From positions 1 to 64,000 of the forward strand of contig CAJJBR010000014.1 of assembly GCA_905182475.1 (NCBI GenBank): a stretch of 64,000 nt of DNA, in the 5' to 3' direction. This document shows, piece by piece, positions 10,249 to 20,967 of this stretch (positions within the stretch are counted from its first letter, which is position 1; each line of letters begins with the position of its first letter). Below the pieces are notes generated by a model. That model ran no database searches. It saw only the letters and a list, made by a program, of their open reading frames with translations, and was not told the origin of the DNA. Source of the DNA: Akkermansiaceae bacterium. GTDB taxonomy: Bacteria; Verrucomicrobiota; Verrucomicrobiia; Verrucomicrobiales; Akkermansiaceae. Position numbers and translations under genes: made by a program.

Positions 10249-11463
10249 CTATTTTTCAAATGATTTTAGGGCGGCGGCGATGGCGGGGTCTTGCCAGGTG
10301 GTGAGGGATTTTTTTTCTGCTTCGGTGAGAGAGGCGGGGTGGCTTGCACGGCGGAAGTTGGTGCGGTCAGCATCGGTGAAGGGGATTTCGATGTCCGGAG
10401 TGATGCCTTTGTGGTGGGGGGTGTTTCCGGAGGGGGTGTGGTAGGTGGCGATGGTGAGGCGGAGGGCGGTGCCGCCGCCCATGGGGATGATGTTTTGAAC
10501 GGAGCCTTTCCCGTAGCTGAGCTCACCGATGACGGTGGCGCGCTTGAGATCCTGGAGGGCACCGGCTGAAAGCTCGGAGGCGCTGGCGGAGTTCCGGTCG
10601 ATGAGGACGGCTACGGGGTATTCGCGCTTCCGGCGCTGGCGCTCCGGAGTTTTGAGGAATTCCTCGGGCTTATTGCGCTCGCGGACGGAGACGACAGAGG
10701 TGTCGGGAGGGACGAAAAGGCCTAGAATTTTTACTGTTTGGTGGAGATCGCCGCCGCCGTTTTCGCGGAGATCGAGGATGAGGGATTTCATGCCCTCATC
10801 TTCCAGATCATCGAGGGCGGATTCGATTTCTCGGGCGCAGTTAGCGCCGAAGCTGGCGAGGCGGAGGTATCCGATGGTCGGGTGTTTTTTTAGAAGTGCG
10901 GATTCGATTAGAGAGCGTTCTTCGACAAAGCGATGGGTGAGTGTGGTTTCGATTTTTCCCGGTCGCTCGGGGTTGCGAAGGATGAAGGCGGTTTTTTCTC
11001 CGGGAGCGAGTTGAAGGTTGCCTAGGATTTCGGGGAGAGATGCGATATCTGGTTTCGCGCCGTTGATGGAAAGAACGGCCGTGCCGGGGATGATTCCCGC
11101 CTTGTCTGCTGGGCCGGATTTTTCCACTGCGGAGAGGAAGATGTTGTCGGAATCCATGTCGAGGCTCAGGCCGAGTGAGCGGACTTCGTTGTCCAGTTCT
11201 CCTTCTCCGGTTACTAGCTGCTTCATCTCCGGATGAATGAATGAAGAGTGGCGGTCGAGACTGGAGAGCAAGCCGTCGAGCGCGTGGTTGATCATTCTGT
11301 CATAGGTGACCTTGTCTAGATCCGGATGGCGAGCTCGAGCTGTTTCTAATACTTCCACAAAGCGCTCCAGCGCAGGATAGGCGTCTTCTTTCGAATCGGC
11401 AGGGAGAGCCGGTTCGGAGTAAAGCGGGACGAGAGTAGCAAGGAAGAACGAGAGTATTCTCAT
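10249..11463 (-). CDS. S41 family C-terminal processing peptidase with PDZ domain
   Basis: PDZ-like GPADKAGIIPGTAVLSING; DLRENGGGDLHQTVKI; NSASASELSAGALQDLKRATVIGELSYGKGSVQ. Confidence 0.9.
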   Translation of the reverse strand: MRILSFFLATLVPLYSEPALPADSKEDAYPALERFVEVLETARARHPDLDKVTYDRMINHALDGLLSSLDRHSSFIHPEMKQLVTGEGELDNEVRSLGLSLDMDSDNIFLSAVEKSGPADKAGIIPGTAVLSINGAKPDIASLPEILGNLQLAPGEKTAFILRNPERPGKIETTLTHRFVEERSLIESALLKKHPTIGYLRLASFGANCAREIESALDDLEDEGMKSLILDLRENGGGDLHQTVKILGLFVPPDTSVVSVRERNKPEEFLKTPERQRRKREYPVAVLIDRNSASASELSAGALQDLKRATVIGELSYGKGSVQNIIPMGGGTALRLTIATYHTPSGNTPHHKGITPDIEIPFTDADRTNFRRASHPASLTEAEKKSLTTWQDPAIAAALKSFEK

Positions 11464-11596
11464 AGGGAACCTGCTACCACCGAATTGGAGGAGAAGGGAG
11501 GAAAAACCGTAAGGACGGGACTGGAGTGGCTATCCAAAACTAACCCTCCAAAAGTAGGATCGCAGAGGATTACAATATTTGGAGGGTAGAAGTAGG

Positions 11597-12946
11597 CTAT
11601 TTCAGGCCGTGCCTTCCCATTAAATTGTAAACGGAGCGTTCCGAAATCCCGAGTTCTCGGGCGGTTTTTGCCTTGTTTTGCCCGGTGCGAATATAGGTCT
11701 GTATGAAGGCCTCTCGTTCGATCTCTTGGAGGGTGAGTCCCGGTTCGGAGAGGGTCTGTTTTGCGCGTGCAGCAGGAGTGGGTGACTCTAGGGCGCCGAT
11801 GATTTCATCGGTATTGATTGTCGGACTGTCGGAAAATGCGGTTGCGCGCTCCAGCACGTTTTCCAGTTGGCGGATGTTGCCCGGCCAGTTGAATTTCTGG
11901 AGAGCTGCTGCTGCGGATTCCGTTAGCGCCCAGGGTTCCGAATTTCTGTTGGCGACGATGCGGGCAAGGATATGCCTGATGATCTGGGGTATATCCTCTT
12001 TGCGTTCACGTAGCGGTGGGATGACCAGTTCGATGATGTTAAGGCGGTAGAAAAGGTCTTCGCGGAAGGTTCCGGCTTCGACCCGGGCATGGAGATCGAC
12101 GTTTGTTGCAGCGATGACCCGGGCGTTGGTTTTGAAAAGCTTGTTGCCTCCGACGCGGAAGAGTTCGCGATCCTGGAGGACGTTGAGAAGTTTTGGTTGA
12201 AGTTCTTGAGGAATGTCGCCGATTTCATCGAGAAAAATAGTGCCTTGGGATGCTTGTTCGAAGCGGCCAGCTCTAGAGGCGCTTGCTCCAGTGAATGCTC
12301 CTTTTTCGTGGCCGAATAATTCGGTTTCCAGAAGTTCGCGGGGCAGTGCCGGACAACTGACGGTGATGAAATTCTCTTGGGCGCGCGGGCTGAGCAAGTG
12401 GATCTGTCTGGCGATGTAGGTTTTCCCCGTTCCGCTTTCACCGGTGAGAAGTATCGTGCTGTTCAGTGAGGCTGCTTTTTCTGCCTGTCGGAAAAGCTGT
12501 TTCATCCTCGGGCTGGAGGTTTCCAAGGATACATTGGGACGTTTCTTTGGAGGTGTGGCTGGTTTTTTCCTCGATTTGGAGGGTTTTACAGTGGCTCTTA
12601 GAAGATCGAAAAGACGCTGGAGTTCGAAGGGTTTTGTTATGTAATCGTTTGCTCCGGCTTTGAGCGCTTGGACGGCTGTCGAGGCGTCATTCGAACCGGT
12701 GAGCATGATGACGGGGACCTCGGGAAATAGTTCGTGGAGTTTACTTATGGTTTCGATCCCGTCCATACCGGGGAGGCCGACATCCATGATTACGGCTTGG
12801 ATCCCGGAGTCGATTAATTCGATCGACTCCTGTCCTGATCGGGCGGCGATAGGGTGCCAGCCGTGATCCTTTGCCGCGATTGCTAGCAAACGTTGGATTG
12901 TGTCGTCGTCGTCGACAATCAGAAGGTTTGAATTGGTAGGACTCAC
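11597..12946 (-). CDS. Sigma-54 dependent response regulator (NtrC type)
   Basis: Receiver domain, GESGTGKTYIARQIH, ELFGHEKGAFTGA, Fis-type C-terminal HTH. Confidence 0.95.
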   Translation of the reverse strand: MSPTNSNLLIVDDDDTIQRLLAIAAKDHGWHPIAARSGQESIELIDSGIQAVIMDVGLPGMDGIETISKLHELFPEVPVIMLTGSNDASTAVQALKAGANDYITKPFELQRLFDLLRATVKPSKSRKKPATPPKKRPNVSLETSSPRMKQLFRQAEKAASLNSTILLTGESGTGKTYIARQIHLLSPRAQENFITVSCPALPRELLETELFGHEKGAFTGASASRAGRFEQASQGTIFLDEIGDIPQELQPKLLNVLQDRELFRVGGNKLFKTNARVIAATNVDLHARVEAGTFREDLFYRLNIIELVIPPLRERKEDIPQIIRHILARIVANRNSEPWALTESAAAALQKFNWPGNIRQLENVLERATAFSDSPTINTDEIIGALESPTPAARAKQTLSEPGLTLQEIEREAFIQTYIRTGQNKAKTARELGISERSVYNLMGRHGLK

Positions 12947-13062
12947 AGGGAAGAGAGAGTATTGGTCAAAAAGAGTTGGACGGCAACGTAGGATCTAGGT
13001 TACTTGTTTGCAAGGACTCAGGTTTGTTTTTTGTGGCTTATCTCATGCCCTGAGGTGGGATC

Positions 13063-16000
13063 TTATTTCTTCAGTATTTCAGCAAGAGAGCCAAGGAGGG
13101 CTTCTGCGGTGAACGGCTTTTGGAGGAAGTGGCGAACCCCTTCGCCGGAAGTCAATGCGATCTCGCCGTTTGTACGGATACCGCTGACGGCAATGATTTT
13201 TGCTGAGGGGGCAATTTTAAGTATGGCATGTATGGTGCCGACGCCGTCGAGTCCGGGCATCATCATGTCAGTAATAATTACGGAAATATCTGTATAGCTC
13301 CTACGGAAGACCTCAAGGGCATGAACCCCTGACTCCGCTAGGAGAGTATGATATCCGTAGCTTTCGAGGGTTCGCCGGGTCATCTCAAGAATTGCCGGCT
13401 CGTCATCGACAATGAGAATCGTTTCTCCAGTTCCTCGCTGCAGAGATGGCGGAATGGCGGCGGGGCTTTTTGGGGGGGGGAGAGGGCAGCGCAGGAAGAT
13501 GGACACGGATGCGGGTGCCTTTTCCCGGCTCGCTATAGGATCGGATAAAGCCGCCATGGCTTTTTACGATAGCGAGGGTGGTGGAAAGCCCGAGCCCCGT
13601 GCCTTTTCCTATGCCTTTGGTTGTGAAAAATGGGTCGTAGATCCGGTCAATGTTATCCGGATGGATACCATGCCCGGTGTCTTCTACTTCAATGCATACG
13701 TGGGGGCCGACGGTTGCATCGAGATTGGCAGCGGCGTAATTGCTGTCGATGTTTTCGTTGGAAGCGGAAACGAATAGAGTGCCGCCTTCCGGCATGGCGT
13801 CGCGGGCGTTTACGCAGAGGTTGAGAAGGATCTGGTTTAGCTGCGTGGAGTCCCCGATTACCTGCCAGAGATCGTCCTGTAGTGAAGTCTCGATCCGGAC
13901 GTTTTTTGGGAAAGTGTCCCGTATGACTCCCGAGAGACTGGTTACGATTTCTTTTCCGGAAACGGGCACCCGGCGGCCTTCCACTCCGCGGGCGAAGGAT
14001 AGGATCTGGGAGATCATGTCCGCTCCTCTTCGCGAGCTTTGGGCGATGGCGTCGAGCAGTTCGTTCCCCCTTTCATCACTTACGCTTTTGCGCAGCAGTT
14101 CGATGGACATGGAAATCGGAGCGAGGACGTTGTTCAGATCGTGGGCGAGTCCGCCCGCGAGCGTGCCGATGGATTCGAGTCTCTGGGCGCGTAGGAACTG
14201 GCGTTCGAGGTTTTTGTGTTCGGTGATGTCGGTATTGATCGCGAGGATGGAGACTGGTTTGCCTTTCGCGTCGCGGACAAGGTTCCAGCGGCATTTCACG
14301 ATGAGTGGCTTGCCATCGCTGTTGAGTTGGTGGAGTTCGCCCAGCCATTCGCCGTTTTCCATGGTGGTTGAAAATGCCCGGTCGTATTCATCCGTATTTC
14401 CTTCCAAGAGGTCAAAAGTAGATCTTCCCGAGAGTTCACCGTCGGGTAGTCCGTAGAGCTGCCCGGCGCTCTTGTTCCAAAAGGTGATACGGTGATTTAA
14501 ATCGAAAGTGAGAATGGCGTCGCGCGCCTTGTCGATAAGTGACGCCTGATTAAAAATCCGTGCGTCGGCTTCTTGTTTGGCCATTTCCGAAGCTGCTCTC
14601 TCGGCGAAGATTTGAAGGATCGATATAACCAATGAAGTATCCTCCAGCGGCGATTTAAAAAGGACGGAGAGCACGCCTACGGGTTCATCACGAGAGTTGA
14701 AGAGGGCTACTCCGGCATAGCTCTTGATCCCGAGTTCGATCAGGTAGTGGTCTTCAGGAAAGAGGGTTGAGAGCTTGTCTTTAAATATACAAACGCTATT
14801 GGATCTGACTTCCGAACAAGGCGTTCCCCTGAGGGCGTAAGTTACGTTTTCCTGGAGGACACCTTCGAGCACGAAGGCGAATGTCGTTAGCGAATCGGTC
14901 TCAGTATCAATCTTACCGATAATGCCTGCAGATGCGCCCAGAGCGCTCACCATGTTTTTTGTTAGGAGTTGGTAGAATTGCTTTCCGGCACTGTTTGAAA
15001 CGGTTTGGGCGACTTTGACGATGGTGTCTTGCATCGTCCTTTGCTTGATATTGGTGCGTAGTGCAGAGACACCGAACGCGACGTTATCCGCGAGTTCCTT
15101 GAGAAGTCTTAGCTCGTCGGCACTTATTGCGTTCACGTTTTCAGAGAGTAGCGATATGAATCCGAAGCAGCTTTCGCCATCCTTCAGAGGTAGGCAGACG
15201 ATGCTACGGAAGCCGCGTTCGAGGGCTTCCTCTTTCCAGTGAAATCGGACGTCTTCGTTGCGGATGTCTTCGCAGATCACCGGTTTACCTGTGCGTATGG
15301 TTCTACTTCCGGGGCCGTTTCCGGAAGTGCTAGTCTCGGAATAGCTCAGTTTAATGGAATTGGTAAACCCGCTGTCATCGCCCCATTCAGCTACGGGGAT
15401 GATTGGTTTGTCATCACCCGGGCCAGCAAACCCGACCCATGCCATTTTGTATCCGCCGATATCGGTAGCGATCGTGCAGATGTCGTTGAGTAGTTGCTTC
15501 TCGTCATTCGCGCGGATGAGCATTCGGTTGCACGAGCCGAGCATTTCGAGCGCCCGGTTGAGGGTCTTAAGTTTATATTCGGTTTGCAGGTGGGCGGTCA
15601 TGTCGGACATTCCGCCTATCATTCGGACTGCCTTACCCTCGGAGTCGAAAATGATTTCCGCCTGGTCAATCACATGTGCTAAGGTTCCGTCATTGCGCAG
15701 AAAGCGGTATTCGCAAGTCCAGTGTTTATCGCCTCCTTTGGACGCGGATTCCAGGCTGTGCATGACACGGTCGCGGTCGTCGGAATGAATGCGTTCAGAC
15801 CAGCCTTGTAAGCTTGGTCCCCGTCCTTCTCCCTTAAATCCGAAGAGCTTGGAAAAGCCTTCATTCCACCACAGCACGTCATTGACGATATCCCAGTCCC
15901 ACACAGCATCGTTGGTCGCGGCGGCGGCGGATTTGAATTTCTCGTTACTCTGGAAAAGAGCCCCCGATACCTTGTTTCTTTCGATGGCAAGGCGAATCAA

Positions 16001-16525
16001 GTGGCACATCGATTCAATCCTCCGGAGCTTGTTCTCGCTGGGCTTGTAGTGGATCTGATAGAAGGAAGTGATTACTGCCAAAGGCTCCCCGGTCTTGTCG
16101 AGGACTGGGATACTCCAGCAGGATTTGACCCCGTATTTTAGAGCGATTTCCCGGTAGGCGAGGTTATTCGGATCCGTGGCTACGTTTTCCGAAACAACGG
16201 CCTTCCTCAATGTCACCGCCTGCCCGCAGGTTCCGTCCTCCGGGCGGACTTCGAGGCGTTCGAGATCGGCAACCAGATCCTCGGGGAGGCTTGGTGCCGC
16301 AGCCAGCTTTAAGGTAAGATCGGGCTTCTCGACAATTTTGAGGGTGCAGTAGGTGCCTTTCGGTGAAACGCTTTCGATCAACTTCGCCGTTCTGTCGAAA
16401 ATTTCCGCCAAGGATTTTTCCTCAACCACCATTTCCAGTAGCGCGGTATGCGCCATGTAGAATGCGTCGCTACTTGTAGGTTGGTCAGCGTAGTGTTTGT
16501 TCCCGGCCGGAATTTTTTCATTCAC
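13063..16525 (-). pseudogene. GAF/PAS hybrid histidine kinase-receiver protein split by a frameshift at a C9 tract
   Basis: ORF 13403-16525 carries GAF/PAS, HisKA (GTLAGGLAHDLNNVLAPI) and HATPase; ORF 13063-13557 carries the receiver (TILIVDDEPAILEM). The two join at CCCCCCCCC (plus strand G9, 13472-13480). Confidence 0.8.
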
Positions 16526-16566
16526 GTATCCATGCTATGTCGTAGCTGGATTGAGACAAGGGAAAG

Positions 16567-18225
16567 CTATCTTTGTGGCAGGGTAAGGGCAAATATTGCG
16601 CCCTGAGACCCATCCGGCCGCTTCCGGCAGGAAAGCTGCCCTCCCATGGAGCGCGCAAGGCGGCTTGATAGCGCTAGGCCGAGACCTACTCCGGGCTGTG
16701 TCTCGGCGGCTTCTTTCGCTGATTTGTGGAAAGGACGGAAGATGCGCTTGCACTCTTTCCCGGAGATTCCCGGGCCGTGGTCGCAGACGCAGATCTCGGT
16801 ATCCCCGCTTTTGACGGATATTTTGAGGGAAACGACAGGTGGATCGGAAGCTGCCGCGTATTTAGCGGCATTGTCGATGAGGTTGAAAAGGATGTGCTCG
16901 AGGGCGGAGGTGTCGAGCGTGATGCGGAGAGGATCCGTTGGCTGGAAGTCGAGGCGGAGACACGCCGTATCCAAGCGTGATTCGAAACGCTCGCGCATGG
17001 ATTCGAGGGTTTGGTTCAGTTCCACTTCGGAAACGGTGCTGCGTGCGCTGCCACGCTCGATTTTCGAAAATGCGAGGACGTTTTCCACAAGGTGGGAGAG
17101 TCGATCCGCTTCTCGGGAGAGCACGTTCAGGTAGGCGGGGCGCTTTTCCTCGCGGACAGCACCTGTGCTGAGCATGTCGGAATAGAGGCGGAAGGTTGTG
17201 AGCGGGGTCCGCAGTTCGTGGGTCACGGCGGAGACGAACGAAGCGCGGCGGTCACTGAGCTTCATGATGTTTGAGATCAGGAAAAAGGCAGTCAGCAGCG
17301 CGACGAGGGCGGCGATCCAGCCGGCGAAAAGGGAAATCGAGATGGTTCGTGGGATCGATTCCGGTGTTGCCCCGATGCCGCCCGGTGTCAGCTTGAATGG
17401 AAAGGAGGCGAGAATGAACGAGTCGTCCTGTTCGTTTTGCGCCCGTTCGAGGTAGGCTTGGGGAAGGCGCTGCCTGCACTCCGTGAGAAGCAGTTCCTTA
17501 AGTTTATCTTCGTCTACTAGCGATCCCTGGGCGAAGGTTGTGATGGTCATTCCCCTGCGGATTAGGAAAAGCGATCCGTCATACCAGGCTGGCTTAAAAT
17601 CGCTGATTGGGTTGGGGATTTCGCGGTCACTGGGTGTGGGCGCTGGAGCTCTTTTTTGATCGGCATCTTTCTTTTCCGATCCGTAGGTGATGTTCTGTTT
17701 GGATAGTGCTTCGCCAAGCCAGCGAGAACGATTCGCTTTCTCTGCTAGGTTTGCAGCAACTTGCATTTTCTCTCCGCCTCTGAGCTTGCTCTGGGGAGGA
17801 GCTACGTAGGCGTAATATGCCTGGGATTTTCCGGGGGAGTCCGATTGATTCAGGCTGGTTTCCTTTTTCGAAACGAGTCCCGGCACGGCGGTACTACATA
17901 GTGTCAGGGCGGATTCGCTGCCGGTGCCACGTATTGCCGCGCCGTCCTGTGTTTCGAACCGGGCGGTCGTGGGAAGGGTGGTTTCGGGTTCGGAAAGGAA
18001 GAGCTGTGTCGGGATTGCGTTTTCCTCGATCAGGATGGAAGTACCGAGCGAATCCATCTGCCAAAGTGACAGCCTGACCCGTTCTTGGAGCTCTGCGCGG
18101 ATTTCGGCAATGGCGCGGTTATGCTCGGTGGAGATCACGCTGCGAGTCAGCCAAAACATTGCGGCTGCGACCAAGCAGGCGCAGCTCGCAAACACAATCC
18201 AGATCCAGCAGTTCCTGTTTCTCAT
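16567..18225 (-). CDS. Sensor histidine kinase
   Basis: SFVSAVTHELRTPLTTFRLYSDML; HATPase motifs (NLIDNAAKYA, GPGISGKECKRIF); start overlaps upstream stop as ATGA. Confidence 0.92.
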   Translation of the reverse strand: MRNRNCWIWIVFASCACLVAAAMFWLTRSVISTEHNRAIAEIRAELQERVRLSLWQMDSLGTSILIEENAIPTQLFLSEPETTLPTTARFETQDGAAIRGTGSESALTLCSTAVPGLVSKKETSLNQSDSPGKSQAYYAYVAPPQSKLRGGEKMQVAANLAEKANRSRWLGEALSKQNITYGSEKKDADQKRAPAPTPSDREIPNPISDFKPAWYDGSLFLIRRGMTITTFAQGSLVDEDKLKELLLTECRQRLPQAYLERAQNEQDDSFILASFPFKLTPGGIGATPESIPRTISISLFAGWIAALVALLTAFFLISNIMKLSDRRASFVSAVTHELRTPLTTFRLYSDMLSTGAVREEKRPAYLNVLSREADRLSHLVENVLAFSKIERGSARSTVSEVELNQTLESMRERFESRLDTACLRLDFQPTDPLRITLDTSALEHILFNLIDNAAKYAAASDPPVVSLKISVKSGDTEICVCDHGPGISGKECKRIFRPFHKSAKEAAETQPGVGLGLALSSRLARSMGGQLSCRKRPDGSQGAIFALTLPQR

Positions 18226-18926
18226 GTCGTATTTTCCGGGTGAACAAAACGATAGCCTTTTCCGCGCTCGGTAACGACGCAGGAGGCGATCAGTTCGCCA
18301 AGCTTCGCGCGGAGATGTGCCATGTGCATATCGATGGTGCGGGTCTCGATACGTTCGGGATCGAGGTTCCACACCTGGCGGAGGATTTCCGAGCGAGTGA
18401 CCGTCCGCCCGCCCGCATCGATGAGATATCGGAGCAGGCAGGATTCCTTTTCGCTAAGGTCAGTAGTGCTGCCGTCGGGAAAGTGAATGCGGCTTTCGTT
18501 GAGGTCGATGGTCGCGCCGTTGATCTCGTGGCTGGCGGCGGGGGAGGGCCGTTCGTGGGAACGGCGTAGGACGGCATCCACGCGTGCGAGAAGTTCCTTC
18601 ATGCTGAAAGGCTTCACCACGTAGTCGTCCGCACCTCCGACGAGACCTTTCACTCGATCCTGTTCCTCGCCGCGTGCGGAAAGCATGATTACAGCTTGTC
18701 CGGGTCGTGCCTTTTTTAGGGCTGCGAGAATTTCAAAGCCCGAGGGGCCGGGCATGACGATATCGAGCAGCAGAAGGCGGTAGTTTGATTGGAGAGCCAT
18801 TTTCATGCCCTCGTGGCCGTCGGCTGCTTCCAAAGTACGCTAACCGCCGTATTCCAGCGTATCGACGATTCCAGTGCGGACAGCGGAATCGTCCTCGATG
18901 ACAAGGATGGTCGGTGAGTCTATCAT
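18222..18926 (-). pseudogene. OmpR-family response regulator with in-frame TAG in the receiver domain
   Basis: ATG at 18926: MIDSPTILVIEDDSAVRTGIVDTLEYGG*RTLEAADGHEGMKMAL..., stop at 18840-18842, then same frame continues to wHTH and stop at 18222. Confidence 0.85.
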
Positions 18927-18998
18927 TGTGTTAGTGGAAGAAAGCAGTTCGGGGAACGCGCTGCAAGGACACGTTCCTCGGTTTCGCAATGGGGGATA

Positions 18999-20196
18999 TC
19001 ACTTCTCGAACTTGTAACCGAGGGTCGATGCTTGTCTGCGGGTGGCTTCTATCATCGCTTGGTCGAGGGTTTTGTTCCCGTCGGCAGCTAGTTTTTTTAA
19101 TTCAGAGGCAACGTGGTCTTCGCGTTCTTTGTTGAGTTTCTTGATTTCGTTCTGGATAAGGTAACGCTTGGCTGCGGTTTTCTCGATGAATTCCTTCCGC
19201 TTGCCGGGTGCGAGTTTTTTCATTTCCTCGGGGAGTTCGTCTGTTTTGAGGGTGGCGGGATCGATTTTCTTCTCCCGGAGGGCATCGCAGAGATCCCAGC
19301 CGGCGTTTGAGTAATTTCTGCTGGCCTTGGTCACTGCGCGCTGGACTTCCGCTCCTGCCCCAGCGTTTTTAGCCGCATCGTTGTCGGCACGCTTCTGGTT
19401 CGCGGCCGCTTCCACGCGCTGCTGGCCGTAACCGAGGTAGGTGTCGTTGAGTTTGTGGCTGAGTTCGGAAATTCTCTTGTCTTGCGGCGCATCGACATGG
19501 GCGACGGCCTTGTCCTGATCGATCACCAGGAAATCACCTCCTGCCAATGCAGCACCGTCGTGCCAAGAGCCATCGATGCCCTTCTGGCGGCTACCGCAGT
19601 GGATCGTGTTGATGATGATGTTTTTCGTGAGAGCTTCCTTACATGCGGAGCGGGCATCGACCCGGCCTTGGGTGAATGGCTCGTTGCCAGCGATGAAGAC
19701 AACCTTGTAGGTGGATTCGCGGTCGTCCCACGAGAGGTCACCAAGAGCGCGTTGGATGACGGCGCCGCAGTATTCCTCTCCGCCGTTTGTTTTCAGTGCG
19801 AAGAGCTGGCGGCTGAGGCTATCGAGATCCCGGGTCATCGGGCTGATGAGGCGCACCCAGTCGTTGCCGACCGCGTTGCTGTTGTTACCGTATTCATAGA
19901 GGGCGACTTCTACGACTGGCGCTTTCCCGTCGCGCCGTGCGTCGATGAAGGTATTGACGACTTTCCAGAGCTGGGTCTTCGCCTGGTCGATCAGGCCGTC
20001 CATGCTGTTTGAGGTATCGAGCAGAAGGGCAATCTGGACACGCGGGCCAGCATGGGCATTATCATTTGCAGGTGGATCGACCTGAGATTTTTTCAGGCTG
20101 GCGAGGATCGACTGCGGGTTTGGCCGCAGACGGGAGGGCGGTGAAGACCGCGAACGAGGTAATTGCCATAACGGCGAGTGTGGCTGATGTTTTCAT
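18999..20196 (-). pseudogene. Secreted VWA-domain protein, signal peptide and VWA domain in different frames
   Basis: Signal peptide MKTSATLAVMAITSFAVFTALPSAAKP from ATG 20196; VWA frame reads VDPPANDNAHAGPRVQIALLLDTSNSMDGLIDQ with no ATG/GTG/TTG before the ATG inside the MIDAS motif. Confidence 0.75.
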
Positions 20197-20364
20197 AACA
20201 CATCTTGTATAAGGTTGCCGGCCTGAGCTGTCTGTAAAGGGGCTGTAAAATCAGATTTAGTCCCGGAAATGTTGCGAAAACGCCCGGTTGGTAGTTTTTT
20301 TGAGAAAAGAACAAGTTTGGGCTTGCAAAGGCGGGTGGATGAGGTATCTACCGCGCCCCTAATT

Positions 20365-20634
20365 ATGGCTAAGAAAAGTTGGATCGCGCGCAACAAGCGC
20401 AAAGCAAAAACCGTTGAAAAATACGCAGACATTCGTCACAAACTGAAGGCTGAGAAAGATTATGTCGGTCTCTCGATGCTTCCTCGTGACGCGAGCCCTA
20501 CCCGCGTGGTAAACCGCTGTGAGATCACTGGTCGCCGCCGTGCTTTCCTTCGTCGTTTCCGTCTTTCCCGGATTACTTTCCGCGAGTATGCTTCTGCTGG
20601 ACTTCTCCCAGGAGTGACGAAATCGAGCTGGTAA
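20365..20634 (+). CDS. rpsN: 30S ribosomal protein S14
   Basis: [21 protein letters not shown]...[27 protein letters not shown]. Confidence 0.96.
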   Translation: MAKKSWIARNKRKAKTVEKYADIRHKLKAEKDYVGLSMLPRDASPTRVVNRCEITGRRRAFLRRFRLSRITFREYASAGLLPGVTKSSW

Positions 20635-20644
20635 CACCGGTTCC

Positions 20645-20699
20645 GGCCTAGCTTTATAGCTAGGCCACGACGCGGGACGGTAACGACTCGTTCCCGCGT
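20645..20699. terminator. Two adjacent hairpins after rpsN (GGCCTAGCT-TTAT-AGCTAGGCC and ACGCGGGA...TCCCGCGT)
   Basis: Perfect 9-bp stem with 4-nt loop, then 8-bp stem; no U-tract. Confidence 0.6.
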
Positions 20700-20706
20700 T
20701 CTAAAA

Positions 20707-20967
20707 ATGCCAATCTACGAATACGAATCAGAAGCCCCTGACGATCCGGAGCGATCGTGTAGAATTTGTCGGCGTGGATTCGAGCTGCGGAGACCCGCAG
20801 ATCGAGAGGCTTTGGAGAAGTGTCTCCTTTGCAAGCACCCAGTGAGAAAGGTTATCTCACGGGTGAATACACCTAGGGTGACAAAGCCGCTGTCGGTTTC
20901 CGATGCGAAGAAGGCCGGTTTCACGGTCTTGGAAAAACGCGACCAAGGAGTGTATGAGAAACTTTGA
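20707..20967 (+). CDS. FmdB-like zinc ribbon protein
   Basis: MPIYEYESE...CRICRRGFELRRP...KCLLCKHPVRKVIS. Confidence 0.8.
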   Translation: MPIYEYESEAPDDPERSCRICRRGFELRRPADREALEKCLLCKHPVRKVISRVNTPRVTKPLSVSDAKKAGFTVLEKRDQGVYEKL

